Shown here: piece by piece, positions 1 to 7,279 of the stretch
Layout: each line of letters starts with the position of its first letter
How positions within the stretch are numbered: position 1 is the stretch's first letter
DNA from: Oscillospiraceae bacterium
Lineage (GTDB): Bacteria; Bacillota; Clostridia; Oscillospirales; Ruminococcaceae
NCBI GenBank assembly: GCA_031253365.1
Contig: JAIRWE010000177.1
Coordinates: 1-21,819, forward strand
Length of the DNA: 21,819 nt
Reading direction: 5' to 3'
The notes under the pieces: generated by a model
What the model saw: only the letters and a program-made list of their open reading frames with translations
What the model was told of the DNA's origin: nothing
Databases searched by the model: none
Translations under genes and position numbers: made by a program

Positions 1-300
1 GTCCGACTTTATCGCGCGTTATGCGAAGCGGAATATAAAAGTATAGTCGAAAACGGGAATACTTTCGTTGAATACGATTTTGCTTTGGAAAAGAAATGGT
101 TTGCGACGTGCCTTGAACACGCCGTGAAGTGGGGTGCGCGATTTTATCCGGACGGTGTTTACGGTATTATTGAAGCGACGGTTTTGCGGAAATCTTTGGA
201 GTATATGTTTTACGCAAAAGCGCTTGACAATATCGAACCTGCGTATTCTGCGGATATAGCGTTATTGAACAAAATTGTCAGGAGGTTACGTTTATTATGA
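1..300 (+). CDS. Partial unidentified protein, possible ART-like domain (C-terminal 99 residues)
   Basis: The reading frame is open from the first base and ends at TGA 298-300, so the N-terminus lies outside the window. The visible part begins VRLYRALCEAEY and contains LEKKWFATCLEHAVKWG, then a C-terminal LDNIEPAYSADIALLNKIV segment. The spacing of YRA..EAEY..I...G and LE.K.FAT..EHA..WG resembles, from memory, small ADP-ribosyltransferase-like domains found as toxin tips and in stand-alone proteins. No catalytic triad can be assigned from this fragment. An internal TTG at 85 could act as a start but has no ribosome binding site, and the sequence upstream of it continues the same pattern. The stop overlaps the next start (ATGA), so the two genes are translationally coupled. 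That a gene is here is fairly certain; its function is not. Confidence 0.5.
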   Translation, partial: VRLYRALCEAEYKSIVENGNTFVEYDFALEKKWFATCLEHAVKWGARFYPDGVYGIIEATVLRKSLEYMFYAKALDNIEPAYSADIALLNKIVRRLRLL

Positions 301-590
301 GCAAGAAGACTGTTAAAGCCCATATAAGTTGGGTGCCGTTTGAGGAAGGCGGAAGGAAGCGCATACTTCCGGTTGGTATGCGATACTGCCCTATTATTGT
401 GTTTGAGTTTGAGACCGCCCCTAAGACGCTTTGGAGCGCGGAAGTCTATAATACCGCGATAACCGGTAACGCATCCGTCGCGGATGTGTCCTATTTGGCG
501 GACGACGCGCCGTATCATCTGTTGCAGCCGAGGAGCAAGTTTTTTCTGTACGAAGGGCAGCGAGTTGTTGCGGAAGGCGTTATTGTTTGA
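297..590 (+). CDS. Stand-alone EF-Tu domain III-like protein
   Basis: This is a 97-residue protein starting at ATG 297, with AGGAGGT at 280-286 ten bases upstream. Its N-terminal part (VKAHISWVPFEEGGRK, residues 6-21) parallels the first strands of EF-Tu domain III, which typically read AEVYVLSKEEGGRH. Its end (KFFLYEGQRVVAEGVI) parallels the last strands of that barrel, RFAIREGGRTVGAGVV. There is no GTPase domain and no P-loop, so it is not a broken tuf gene. Single-domain EF-Tu barrel proteins of this size are seen in Firmicutes, with no role that I know of. It overlaps the upstream gene by four bases, which suggests a functional pair. A partner, decoy or protector role relating to EF-Tu is inference only. 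Confidence 0.7.
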   Translation: MSKKTVKAHISWVPFEEGGRKRILPVGMRYCPIIVFEFETAPKTLWSAEVYNTAITGNASVADVSYLADDAPYHLLQPRSKFFLYEGQRVVAEGVIV

Positions 591-646
591 TACGCAGATT
601 TGGCGATACGGTTCATCTTTGAAAAAGTTCTTTCGGAGGTTGCCTT

Positions 647-3600
647 ATGGTTTTTCGCGTGTATTCCGAGAAGAAGCCCGGCTTCGATATCGAGTGCGAG
701 GCGCTCAAAGCCGATTTGTCCGCCGCCCTTCGCGTGGCGGTGAACGGCGTGAGGATTATCAATCGCTATGACGCGGAAGGCATAACCGAGGAATTTTTTT
801 TTCAATCGGTTCCCGTCGTGTTCTCCGAACCGCCCGTCGATAATGTTTTTTATGAGCTGCCGCCGCTCGCGGATAACGAAAGGGCTTTCGCGGTCGAGTT
901 CTTGCCGGGGCAGTTCGACCAAAGGGCGGACAGCGCCGCCCAGTGCGTGGGTATCCTGTGCGGGTGCGAACGCCCCGTCATTCGTTACGCGAAGATATAC
1001 ATACTGGCGGGCGTTATTTCCGACGCCGATTTCAAGCGGCTCAAGGATTACCTCATCAACGCCGTGGAAGCGCGGGAATGCGGCTTCGACAAGCCGGAAA
1101 CGCTGAAAGCCGTTTACGGCGCCCCGGGGGGGATAAAGACCTTCGACGGGTTCACGCAACTTGACGAACCCGCCTTGGAAGCGTTTTTGAAGGAACATTC
1201 CCTCGCCATGGATTTGAGCGATATAAAGTTTTGCCGCGATTATTTCAAAAGCGAGGGAAGGCAGCCCACCGCCACCGAAATAAGCGTGATTGACACCTAC
1301 TGGTCGGACCACTGCCGCCACACCACCTTCGGGACGATTATAGAAGAAGCCGTAATCGAGCCGGATTATATCAAGCGCGCCCACGACGATTACCTTCGCC
1401 TCGGAAAGCCGACGACGCTTATGAACATAGCGGTTTCGGCGGCGCGGAAGTTAAAGGGCGACGGGCTTCTCCCTCGGCTTGACGAAAGCGAGGAAGTCAA
1501 CGCCTGTTCGGTCAAGGTCGACGCCGTCGTGAACGGGAAGCCCGAGCCGTGGCTGATGATGTTCAAGAACGAAACCCATAACCACCCCACCGAAATCGAG
1601 CCGTTCGGAGGGGCGGCGACCTGTCTGGGCGGCGCCATTCGGGACCCCTTGTCGGGGCGCGCTTACGTTTATCAGGCGATGCGCGTTTCCGGCGCGTCGG
1701 ACCCGCTTTTACCCGCGCGGCAAACGAGGAAGGGCAAGCTCCCGCCCCATAAAATCACCACCACGGCGGCGGCGGGGTTCTCGTCCTACGGGAACCAAAT
1801 CGGGCTGGCGACGGGTATTGTTTCCGAAATCTATCACCCGGGTTACATGGCGAAGCGAATGGAGTTGGGAGCGGTCGTCGGGGCGGTTCCCGCCGGGAAC
1901 GTCGTTCGCGAACGCCCGGCGGAAGGCGACGTGATAATCCTTCTCGGCGGGCGGACGGGCGCCGACGGTTGCGGCGGCGCGACGGGTTCGTCAAAGGCGC
2001 ACGGCACGGAAAGCCTGGTTTCCTGCGCGGCTCAGGTTCAAAAGGGCAACGCGCCCGAGGAACGGAAGCTGCAAAGGCTGCTGAGGAACCCGGAAGCGGC
2101 GCGGCTGATTAAACGCTGCAACGATTTCGGGGCGGGGGGCGTTTCCGTCGCCGTCGGGGAATTGGCGGACGGCGTGGAAATACGGCTGGACGCCGTTTTG
2201 AAGAAGTACGAGGGCTTGAACGGCACCGAACTCGCCATTTCGGAATCGCAGGAGCGTATGGCGGTCGTCGTTGATAAAAACGACGCCGACAGGTTCGTCG
2301 CCCTGGCGGACGGGGAAAATCTGGAAGCCGTGCCGATTGCCCGCGTCACGGCGGAAAAACGTATGCTCATGCGGTTCGACGGCGCGGTTATATGCGATTT
2401 GTCAAGGGAGTTTATCAATTCCTCCGGCGCCGAAAAGCGCGCGAAGGCGTTCATTCCGACGCCGCGAACCGACTTTCCCTCCGGATTCGGCGATTGGGAG
2501 GCTATGGTCGCGGATTTGAACGTATGCTCCCAAGAGGGGCTGAGTTCGCGGTTCGATTCCACCGTGGGCGCGGGAACGGTCTTAATGCCGCTGAGCGGCG
2601 GGACGCAAAGCACGCCCGTTCAGGCTATGGCGGCGAAGCTCCCCGTTGACGGCGATACGCGAACCGCCTCAATCATGGCGTGGGGGGGGAACCCCGCCGT
2701 TACCGAGCGTTCGCCTTTTCACGGGGCGGCGCTGGCGATAGTCGAATCGGTGTCGAAAGTCGTCGCGGCGGGGGGAATATCCCGTGAATGTCATCTGTCC
2801 TTGCAGGAGTATTTCGAGAGACCGGGGAACGCCCCCGAACGCTGGGGGAAACCGCTCGCCGCCCTGCTCGGCGCGTATAAGGCGCAGCTCGGTCTGGGTT
2901 TGGCGGCAATCGGCGGCAAGGACTCCATGTCGGGCAGCTTCGAGGAGCTGGACGTGCCGCCCACCCTTATTTCGTTCGCGGTAACGGCGCGGGACGCGGG
3001 CAAAATCATTTCGGCGGAGTTCAAGGGCGCGGGGGACGGCGTTTATTATATCGCGCCCGACTATGACAAAGACGGGATGCCCGATTTTGAAAGCGTCAAG
3101 CGCGTGTTCGCGGTTATCGAGCGCGAGATTGAGTCGGGGAACGCGCTCGCGGTGTGGTCCCTCGCTTCGGGGGGGATTGCCGAGGGCGTGTTCAAGATGT
3201 CCTTGGGCAACCGAATAGGCGTTAAGCTCGCGCCGCTCCCCCGCGAAAGGCTGTTCGGGCTTTGCTACGGCGCGTTCGTGGCGCAGGCGCGCGCCGCCAT
3301 TCCCGAAGCCGAAAAAATCGGCGAAACAATCGGCGAGTATAAAATCGCGGACGGCGGCGAGGTTCTTGATATTTCCGAATTGGAAAAGGTTTGGAACGCC
3401 AAACTGGAACCCGTGTTCAGGAATACGGTTCCGCCCCGCCCCGCCCCCCCCGTCATAGAGTATCGAAAGGGCGCGGCAACGCCTTCGCCGTCCGTAAAAA
3501 TCGCGAAGCCGCGCGTTCTCATTCCCGCCTTCCCCGGGACGAACGGCGAGTATGATATGGCGGCGGCTTTCGGGCGGGCGGGCGGCGAAAGCGACATATT

Positions 3601-4303
3601 CGTGGTGCGGAATTTGACGCCCGCCTTCGTGCTTGAATCCGTGAGCGAGTTTGCGCGGCGCGTGGACGAGTCGCAGATAATCGCGATTCCCGGCGGGTTT
3701 TCCGCCGGCGACGAACCCGAGGGCAGCGGTAAGTTCATCAGCGCGTTTTTCCGCGACCCGAAGATAAAAGAAGCCGTCCTCAGGCTTTTATACAAGCGGG
3801 ACGGGCTGATAATCGGTATTTGCAACGGGTTTCAAGCCTTGATTAAGCTGGGTTTGCTGCCTTACGGCGATATACGGGACATGACGGACGGTTCGCCCAC
3901 GCTGACGTTTAACGAGATAGGGCGGCACGTTTCGCGAATGGTGTACACGCGCGTTTGCACCGATAAGTCCCCGTGGCTGTCGAAATGCTCCGTCGGCGAG
4001 GTTTACGCCGTTCCCGTTTCGCACGGGGAGGGGCGGTTCTCCGCCGGCGAAGGCGTTGTCCGCGAGCTTATCTCGAACGGGCAAATCGCGGCGCAGTACG
4101 CGGATTTTTCGGGAATGCCGAGTATGCGGTTCCCGTTCAACCCGAACGGTTCCGACTGCGCCGTTGAAAGCGTCATCTCCCCGGACGGCAGGATTCTCGG
4201 AAAAATGGGACACAGCGAAAGGTGGTCGGACGGCTGCTTCGTGAACGTAGACGGCGTAAAGGAGCAAAAGCTGTTCGCGGCGGGAACGGAATATTTCGGT
4301 TAG
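647..4303 (+). CDS. purL: Phosphoribosylformylglycinamidine synthase, single-chain (PurL with glutaminase domain)
   Basis: It catalyses ATP- and glutamine-dependent conversion of FGAR to FGAM, the fourth step of purine synthesis, in the cytoplasm. The 1218 residues match the long single-chain clostridial form rather than the small PurL/PurQ/PurS type. TYWSDHCRHTTF lies near residue 218, and the substrate/ATP motif ETHNHPTEIEPFGGAAT near 307. Two AIR-synthase-like halves follow. From about residue 945 there is a glutaminase domain (RVLIPAFPGTNGEYD) with nucleophile Cys1059 in GICNGFQ and the His1189/Glu1191 pair in GHSER. The start is ATG 647, with GGAGGT at 635-640. It lies 56 bases after the EF-Tu-like gene with no terminator seen between them. 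No purine riboswitch fits in that gap. A run of nine T at about 794-802 encodes three Phe in frame. Confidence 0.95.
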   Translation: MVFRVYSEKKPGFDIECEALKADLSAALRVAVNGVRIINRYDAEGITEEFFFQSVPVVFSEPPVDNVFYELPPLADNERAFAVEFLPGQFDQRADSAAQCVGILCGCERPVIRYAKIYILAGVISDADFKRLKDYLINAVEARECGFDKPETLKAVYGAPGGIKTFDGFTQLDEPALEAFLKEHSLAMDLSDIKFCRDYFKSEGRQPTATEISVIDTYWSDHCRHTTFGTIIEEAVIEPDYIKRAHDDYLRLGKPTTLMNIAVSAARKLKGDGLLPRLDESEEVNACSVKVDAVVNGKPEPWLMMFKNETHNHPTEIEPFGGAATCLGGAIRDPLSGRAYVYQAMRVSGASDPLLPARQTRKGKLPPHKITTTAAAGFSSYGNQIGLATGIVSEIYHPGYMAKRMELGAVVGAVPAGNVVRERPAEGDVIILLGGRTGADGCGGATGSSKAHGTESLVSCAAQVQKGNAPEERKLQRLLRNPEAARLIKRCNDFGAGGVSVAVGELADGVEIRLDAVLKKYEGLNGTELAISESQERMAVVVDKNDADRFVALADGENLEAVPIARVTAEKRMLMRFDGAVICDLSREFINSSGAEKRAKAFIPTPRTDFPSGFGDWEAMVADLNVCSQEGLSSRFDSTVGAGTVLMPLSGGTQSTPVQAMAAKLPVDGDTRTASIMAWGGNPAVTERSPFHGAALAIVESVSKVVAAGGISRECHLSLQEYFERPGNAPERWGKPLAALLGAYKAQLGLGLAAIGGKDSMSGSFEELDVPPTLISFAVTARDAGKIISAEFKGAGDGVYYIAPDYDKDGMPDFESVKRVFAVIEREIESGNALAVWSLASGGIAEGVFKMSLGNRIGVKLAPLPRERLFGLCYGAFVAQARAAIPEAEKIGETIGEYKIADGGEVLDISELEKVWNAKLEPVFRNTVPPRPAPPVIEYRKGAATPSPSVKIAKPRVLIPAFPGTNGEYDMAAAFGRAGGESDIFVVRNLTPAFVLESVSEFARRVDESQIIAIPGGFSAGDEPEGSGKFISAFFRDPKIKEAVLRLLYKRDGLIIGICNGFQALIKLGLLPYGDIRDMTDGSPTLTFNEIGRHVSRMVYTRVCTDKSPWLSKCSVGEVYAVPVSHGEGRFSAGEGVVRELISNGQIAAQYADFSGMPSMRFPFNPNGSDCAVESVISPDGRILGKMGHSERWSDGCFVNVDGVKEQKLFAAGTEYFG

Positions 4304-4332
4304 GCGGCGGGGCGGCGGGGCGGCGGGGCGGC
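4304..4332. repeat. 8-bp G-rich tandem repeat, 3.6 copies, between convergent genes
   Basis: GCGGCGGG is repeated exactly three times, followed by GCGGC. The array starts on the base after the purL TAG and ends on the first base of the opposing stop codon, so it is essentially the whole intergenic space. Each unit junction gives a GGGG run on the + strand, allowing quadruplex-type structure. No ordinary stem plus U-tract terminator is present here for either convergent gene. Confidence 0.85.
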
Positions 4333-5447
4333 TACGGGTTCGTTTCTTCTTCCGGCGGCGGCTGCTCCGCGGGCGGCTCTTCCTTGTTGAAGTATGTCTG
4401 TTCCAGCAAACGTATGGCGGTGTCTTCGATAAGGCGGAGATAGGACAGCTTTTTCACCCATTTTTTCGGAACGAAGCCGACGCCGTGGTACGCGCCGAGC
4501 AGCCCCCCGCACATCGCGCCGCATACGTCGCTGTCGCCGTCGTGGTTCACCGCCAGGCGAACGGCGTTCTTGTAGTCGTCCTCGTGTAAGGCGGCTGAAA
4601 ACAACGCTATACCGAGCGCGCGGTCGGCGCGGTTCCCCGTTCCGATTGTTCGGACGGCTTCAAGCGGGGGAACGCTTTCGTCGCCGAGGAGTTCGAGCGT
4701 CATACGCAGCGTTTCAAGGCATTCGTCGCACCCGTCGTAGGAACGCAGGATGCTCATGGCTTTTTCCGCGGCGTCGTCTATTCTCGCGCCGTTGACGAGC
4801 TGCGCGATAATCGCCGAATAACACCCCGCCGACAAATACCCCGTCGGGTTGCCGTGCGTTATGGCGGCGAAGTCCGCCCCCGCGCGGAACGCCAAAAGCG
4901 TGTCGAAATTAAAGAACAGCCCCGCCGGCATAACCCGTTTCACCGCGCCGTTATCGGAATTGTCGTTCTTCGGTTCGCCTATTTTGCCGTAATTCAGGTT
5001 CCCGGCGGCGGCGAGCGCGTCGACGTTTACGGAAGATGAAAACCGCTTCTTGTACAGCCCTTTCGTTTTGATAAGGGCGGACCTGTACGGATTGGCGCTC
5101 TTGTCGAACAGCCAGGAATACTCGTTGCCGGCGATTGTTTTCGTCTGTGTGTAAAGCCAGTATTGGTAAGCGTAGAAAACGTAAGAGGCGTAATTGACGC
5201 CTTCCGGGAGCTGCGAAACCGACGCCCAGGTTATTCCGTCGGCGGTGAAGAGCATCATCTGCGTCGCGTCCGAGAAAAGCGCGGTTTCGGTTTTCGAGCT
5301 GACCGCGAGCTGCAGGCAGCCCTTCTTCTCGAACCGCGCGCATATCCCGTCGAACGGCAGGTCCCTGCACGGATAACCGAACGCGTCGCCCACGCTGAAC
5401 CCGGTAAACGCCCCGATAAAGCGCGAGTCGTATGTTAATTTCAGCAT
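4332..5447 (-). CDS. ADP-ribosylglycohydrolase (DraG/ARH family) protein
   Basis: This 371-residue protein carries the family signatures. GAFTGFSVGDAFGYP lies at residues 12-26. The metal-site motif is SDATQM at 59-64 and would normally read SDDTQM. The C-terminal metal motif is HDGDSDVCGAMCGG at 302-315. Family members remove ADP-ribose from proteins or small molecules at a dinuclear Mg or Mn site. Here the second Asp of the first motif is Ala61, which removes one expected metal ligand, so activity may be altered; the other ligand positions look intact. The C-terminus ends in a short Pro/Glu-rich tail (PPAEQPPPEEE). The start is ATG 5447, with GGAGA at about 5456-5460 overlapping the stop of the upstream gene, so it is probably coupled to the carboxypeptidase gene. 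The substrate is unknown. Confidence 0.85.
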   Translation of the reverse strand: MLKLTYDSRFIGAFTGFSVGDAFGYPCRDLPFDGICARFEKKGCLQLAVSSKTETALFSDATQMMLFTADGITWASVSQLPEGVNYASYVFYAYQYWLYTQTKTIAGNEYSWLFDKSANPYRSALIKTKGLYKKRFSSSVNVDALAAAGNLNYGKIGEPKNDNSDNGAVKRVMPAGLFFNFDTLLAFRAGADFAAITHGNPTGYLSAGCYSAIIAQLVNGARIDDAAEKAMSILRSYDGCDECLETLRMTLELLGDESVPPLEAVRTIGTGNRADRALGIALFSAALHEDDYKNAVRLAVNHDGDSDVCGAMCGGLLGAYHGVGFVPKKWVKKLSYLRLIEDTAIRLLEQTYFNKEEPPAEQPPPEEETNP

Positions 5448-5453
5448 TTGGGC

Positions 5454-7031
5454 TTATCTCCGTATCCTTTTGTTGTGACGCTTCTTTTTCCTTTCGCGTT
5501 GAACGCGGCGCAAGGAATTGAGCACGATTAAGGTGATTATCAGCAGCGCCAGCAGCGCCACCAACGGCTTGAACCACCACTGACCGAGGACGTTGTTGAC
5601 CTTTTCGATTCTTTCCGCCGCCTGTGAGCGTTCCACGCCGCTTTGCGTGACCAACTGCCATTTCCCCAGCGATTTGTTGGCGAGCTTCAACTCTATGCTT
5701 CCGAAAACGTCGCCCTTGCCGACGGGAGCCGTCGTTTCCTCCTCCGCGTCGATTATATAGAGGATTGCGCTTTCTATATCGAGGGTTTTCGGTAAAAGCG
5801 TCCAAAAGTCCGCCTCCATCTTGGGGAAGATGTTGATTTCACTCGCGTCCTGCCCTTCCGCGACTTTGACGCTCCCGACGGGTTCGTTCGCGGGGAGGAC
5901 GCGCCGGTACGCGAACGTCGAGAAAGCCCACCGATAAAGCATCTGGTGGTCGAGGTAAGCGTTGTGCAGGGCTTTCAGGTTATTGCCGGCTTCGTCTATA
6001 TAAGTGACGTGGTAATAGTACGGCGCGCCCATGGTCACGACGATGTACGAGTATTCGTCCCTCGTCGCCGAGGACACGAGGCACGCCGTGCCGCCCTCCG
6101 ACCTTTTCCAGCCGACCGTGCTGTCCCTGTCGTAAAAATAGTCTATGCTCCCCGTTTTTATGCCCGTGGCGAATTCATAGTAATAGGGGTTTTTGGGGTC
6201 GCCGCGCAGGAGCATATTCCTGTTGTCTATGACATAGCCTTCGGGTTCGGCGGGTATGGGCGGCATCATGTACTCGGACTTCCTGACGATTTCGGAAAAA
6301 AGCGGGAAATTGTCAATCGCGTACTGCGCTATAAGGTACATATCGTAGGCGCACGACCAGTTGTCCGGCTGATACAGCCCGTGCGCGTTCGCGAAATTCG
6401 AGTTGACGCACCCGATTTCGGCGGCGCGGGCGTTCATCATCGCGTAAAACTCTTCCATATCGCCGCCGCCGACGTTATAGGCGAGGATGTTCGCCGTTTC
6501 GCACCCGGAATAAAGCATCAGCCCGTAAAGGCAGTCGCGGTAGGAGAGGTTGTCCTGCGCGAAAACGGTTCCCGCCGTCGCGACGTCCGTTTTGTTCGGG
6601 TCGCCCGAGTGGAACTCGTCAAGGCAGACCGAAGCCACCGTGAGCCTTTCGTCAAGGTTTTTCACCTTTTCGAGCGTGATGAGGGCGGTCATAATCTTGG
6701 CGGTGGAGGCGGGAACCATCTTTTTCGTTTCGTTCTTGGCGTAAACGGGGATTCTCGTGTCGGTGTTCACCACATAGACGCTCTCGCTGTTCAAAACGCC
6801 TTCCGGCTTTATTCCGCCCAAGACAAAGACGTCGTCCGAGTCGCCGACGTCGTCCCCGGAGCCGTCGCCGTCCGAATCGCCGTCAACGAGTTCCTCACCC
6901 TCGGAACCGCCGTCCTCGGAGCCGTCGTCCCCGTCCTGCGCGAAAACGGTCAAAACCGCTTGATTGCTGAACAAAATCGCAATGAGCAACACCAACGCCG
7001 AAAAAATTTTTATTTTTTTTCGCCATAACAT
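5454..7031 (-). CDS. D-alanyl-D-alanine carboxypeptidase-like penicillin-binding protein, membrane anchored
   Basis: This is a 525-residue serine DD-peptidase of the PBP5/DacA type, which trims the terminal D-Ala of peptidoglycan stems outside the membrane. The active-site motifs are STAK (109-112), SGC (175-177, in place of the more common SGN) and KTG (292-294, in GIKTGSID). A signal peptide (MLWRKKIKIF, then a hydrophobic run) ends near VFA-QDG. It is followed by about 40 residues rich in Asp, Gly and Ser, probably a flexible acidic linker. The C-terminus has one membrane segment (PLVALLALLIITLIVL) and then a strongly basic tail. I chose ATG 7031 because GGGGGGA (7041-7047) sits nine bases upstream; an in-frame TTG at 7049 overlaps that site. 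The ADP-ribosylglycohydrolase gene follows six bases after its stop. Confidence 0.88.
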   Translation of the reverse strand: MLWRKKIKIFSALVLLIAILFSNQAVLTVFAQDGDDGSEDGGSEGEELVDGDSDGDGSGDDVGDSDDVFVLGGIKPEGVLNSESVYVVNTDTRIPVYAKNETKKMVPASTAKIMTALITLEKVKNLDERLTVASVCLDEFHSGDPNKTDVATAGTVFAQDNLSYRDCLYGLMLYSGCETANILAYNVGGGDMEEFYAMMNARAAEIGCVNSNFANAHGLYQPDNWSCAYDMYLIAQYAIDNFPLFSEIVRKSEYMMPPIPAEPEGYVIDNRNMLLRGDPKNPYYYEFATGIKTGSIDYFYDRDSTVGWKRSEGGTACLVSSATRDEYSYIVVTMGAPYYYHVTYIDEAGNNLKALHNAYLDHQMLYRWAFSTFAYRRVLPANEPVGSVKVAEGQDASEINIFPKMEADFWTLLPKTLDIESAILYIIDAEEETTAPVGKGDVFGSIELKLANKSLGKWQLVTQSGVERSQAAERIEKVNNVLGQWWFKPLVALLALLIITLIVLNSLRRVQRERKKKRHNKRIRR

Positions 7032-7032
7032 C

Positions 7033-7061
7033 TGGACAAATCCCCCCAAATTATATATAAT
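7033..7061 (+). promoter_or_regulatory. Probable sigma-70-type promoter for metY
   Basis: TGGACA (7033-7038) and TATAAT (7056-7061) are separated by exactly 17 bases, matching the consensus at 11 of 12 positions. Transcription would start near 7068, giving a leader of about 180 bases before the metY ATG that includes both copies of the tandem duplication. The -35 element lies next to the start codon of the opposite-strand carboxypeptidase gene. Confidence 0.65.
7041..7047 (-). promoter_or_regulatory. Ribosome binding site deciding the carboxypeptidase start
   Basis: On the minus strand GGGGGGA lies nine bases before ATG 7031. The alternative TTG start at 7049 begins inside this element and has no upstream site of its own, so the shorter protein, whose signal peptide starts MLWRKK, is preferred. 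Confidence 0.65.
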
Positions 7062-7088
7062 GTAATGAAAGCGTGATTTTTCCCATAC

Positions 7089-7097
7089 ATTATAACA
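7089..7097 (-). promoter_or_regulatory. Probable extended -10 promoter for the carboxypeptidase gene
   Basis: On the minus strand, TGT followed directly by TATAAT forms an extended -10 element. The -35 region is poor. Transcription would begin near 7082 and give a leader of about 50 bases. It would also run through the metY promoter, so the two promoters overlap head-on. Confidence 0.45.
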
Positions 7098-7128
7098 GAG
7101 ATTCGGCGAAAATAAAAGACTTTATTCA

Positions 7129-7279
7129 AAATTGTAATAATTTTTTAACTTTTAAGAAGGACGGCGCGAAGATGACGGATTACGGGGAGTGCGGCTTTGA
7201 AGCGAAATTGTAATAATTTTTAACTTTTAAGAAGGACGGCGCGAAGATGACGGATTACGGGGAGTGCGGCTTTGAAACG
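7129..7279 (+). repeat. Tandem duplication (76 + 75 bp) of the metY leader and first codons
   Basis: Copy 1 is 7129-7204 and copy 2 is 7205-7279. They differ only by one T in a T-run (six versus five) and one G/A near the end (GAAGCG versus GAAACG). Each copy carries an AT-rich stretch (ATTGTAATAATT), AAGAAGG as ribosome binding site, an ATG, and ten following codons in frame with it. Copy 2 supplies the true metY start. Near-identity indicates a recent event, or a repeat kept uniform by selection or slippage. Confidence 0.95.
7172..7213 (+). CDS. 13-codon leader ORF, duplicated start of metY
   Basis: ATG 7172 is preceded by the same AAGAAGG as metY (7154-7160) and reads MTDYGECGFEAKL before TAA at 7211-7213. 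The first ten residues equal those of MetY. The reading frame is closed by the junction of the two repeat copies, where TTG TAA of the second leader falls in frame. It should be translated as efficiently as metY itself, ending 33 bases before the metY ATG. It is either an accidental by-product of the duplication or a leader affecting metY initiation. Confidence 0.55.
   Translation: MTDYGECGFEAKL

Noticed and set aside
515..1384. Long minus-strand ORF (289 codons) inside purL
   Set aside because: It lies entirely opposite well-conserved purL sequence; its Arg/Gly/Ala-rich translation is what GC-rich third positions produce, and no family is recognisable.
5946..7028. 360-codon plus-strand ORF opposite the carboxypeptidase gene
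   Set aside because: The minus frame has all active-site motifs, a signal peptide and an anchor; the plus ORF is rich in Val, Arg and His with no motif, and is a shadow.
7049..7049. TTG start for the carboxypeptidase gene
   Set aside because: It starts inside the G-rich ribosome binding site; ATG 7031 has correct spacing and gives a standard signal peptide.
7062..7246. SAM riboswitch or T-box before metY
   Set aside because: The leader is AT-rich and dominated by the duplication; no conserved SAM-box core or T-box sequence is visible.
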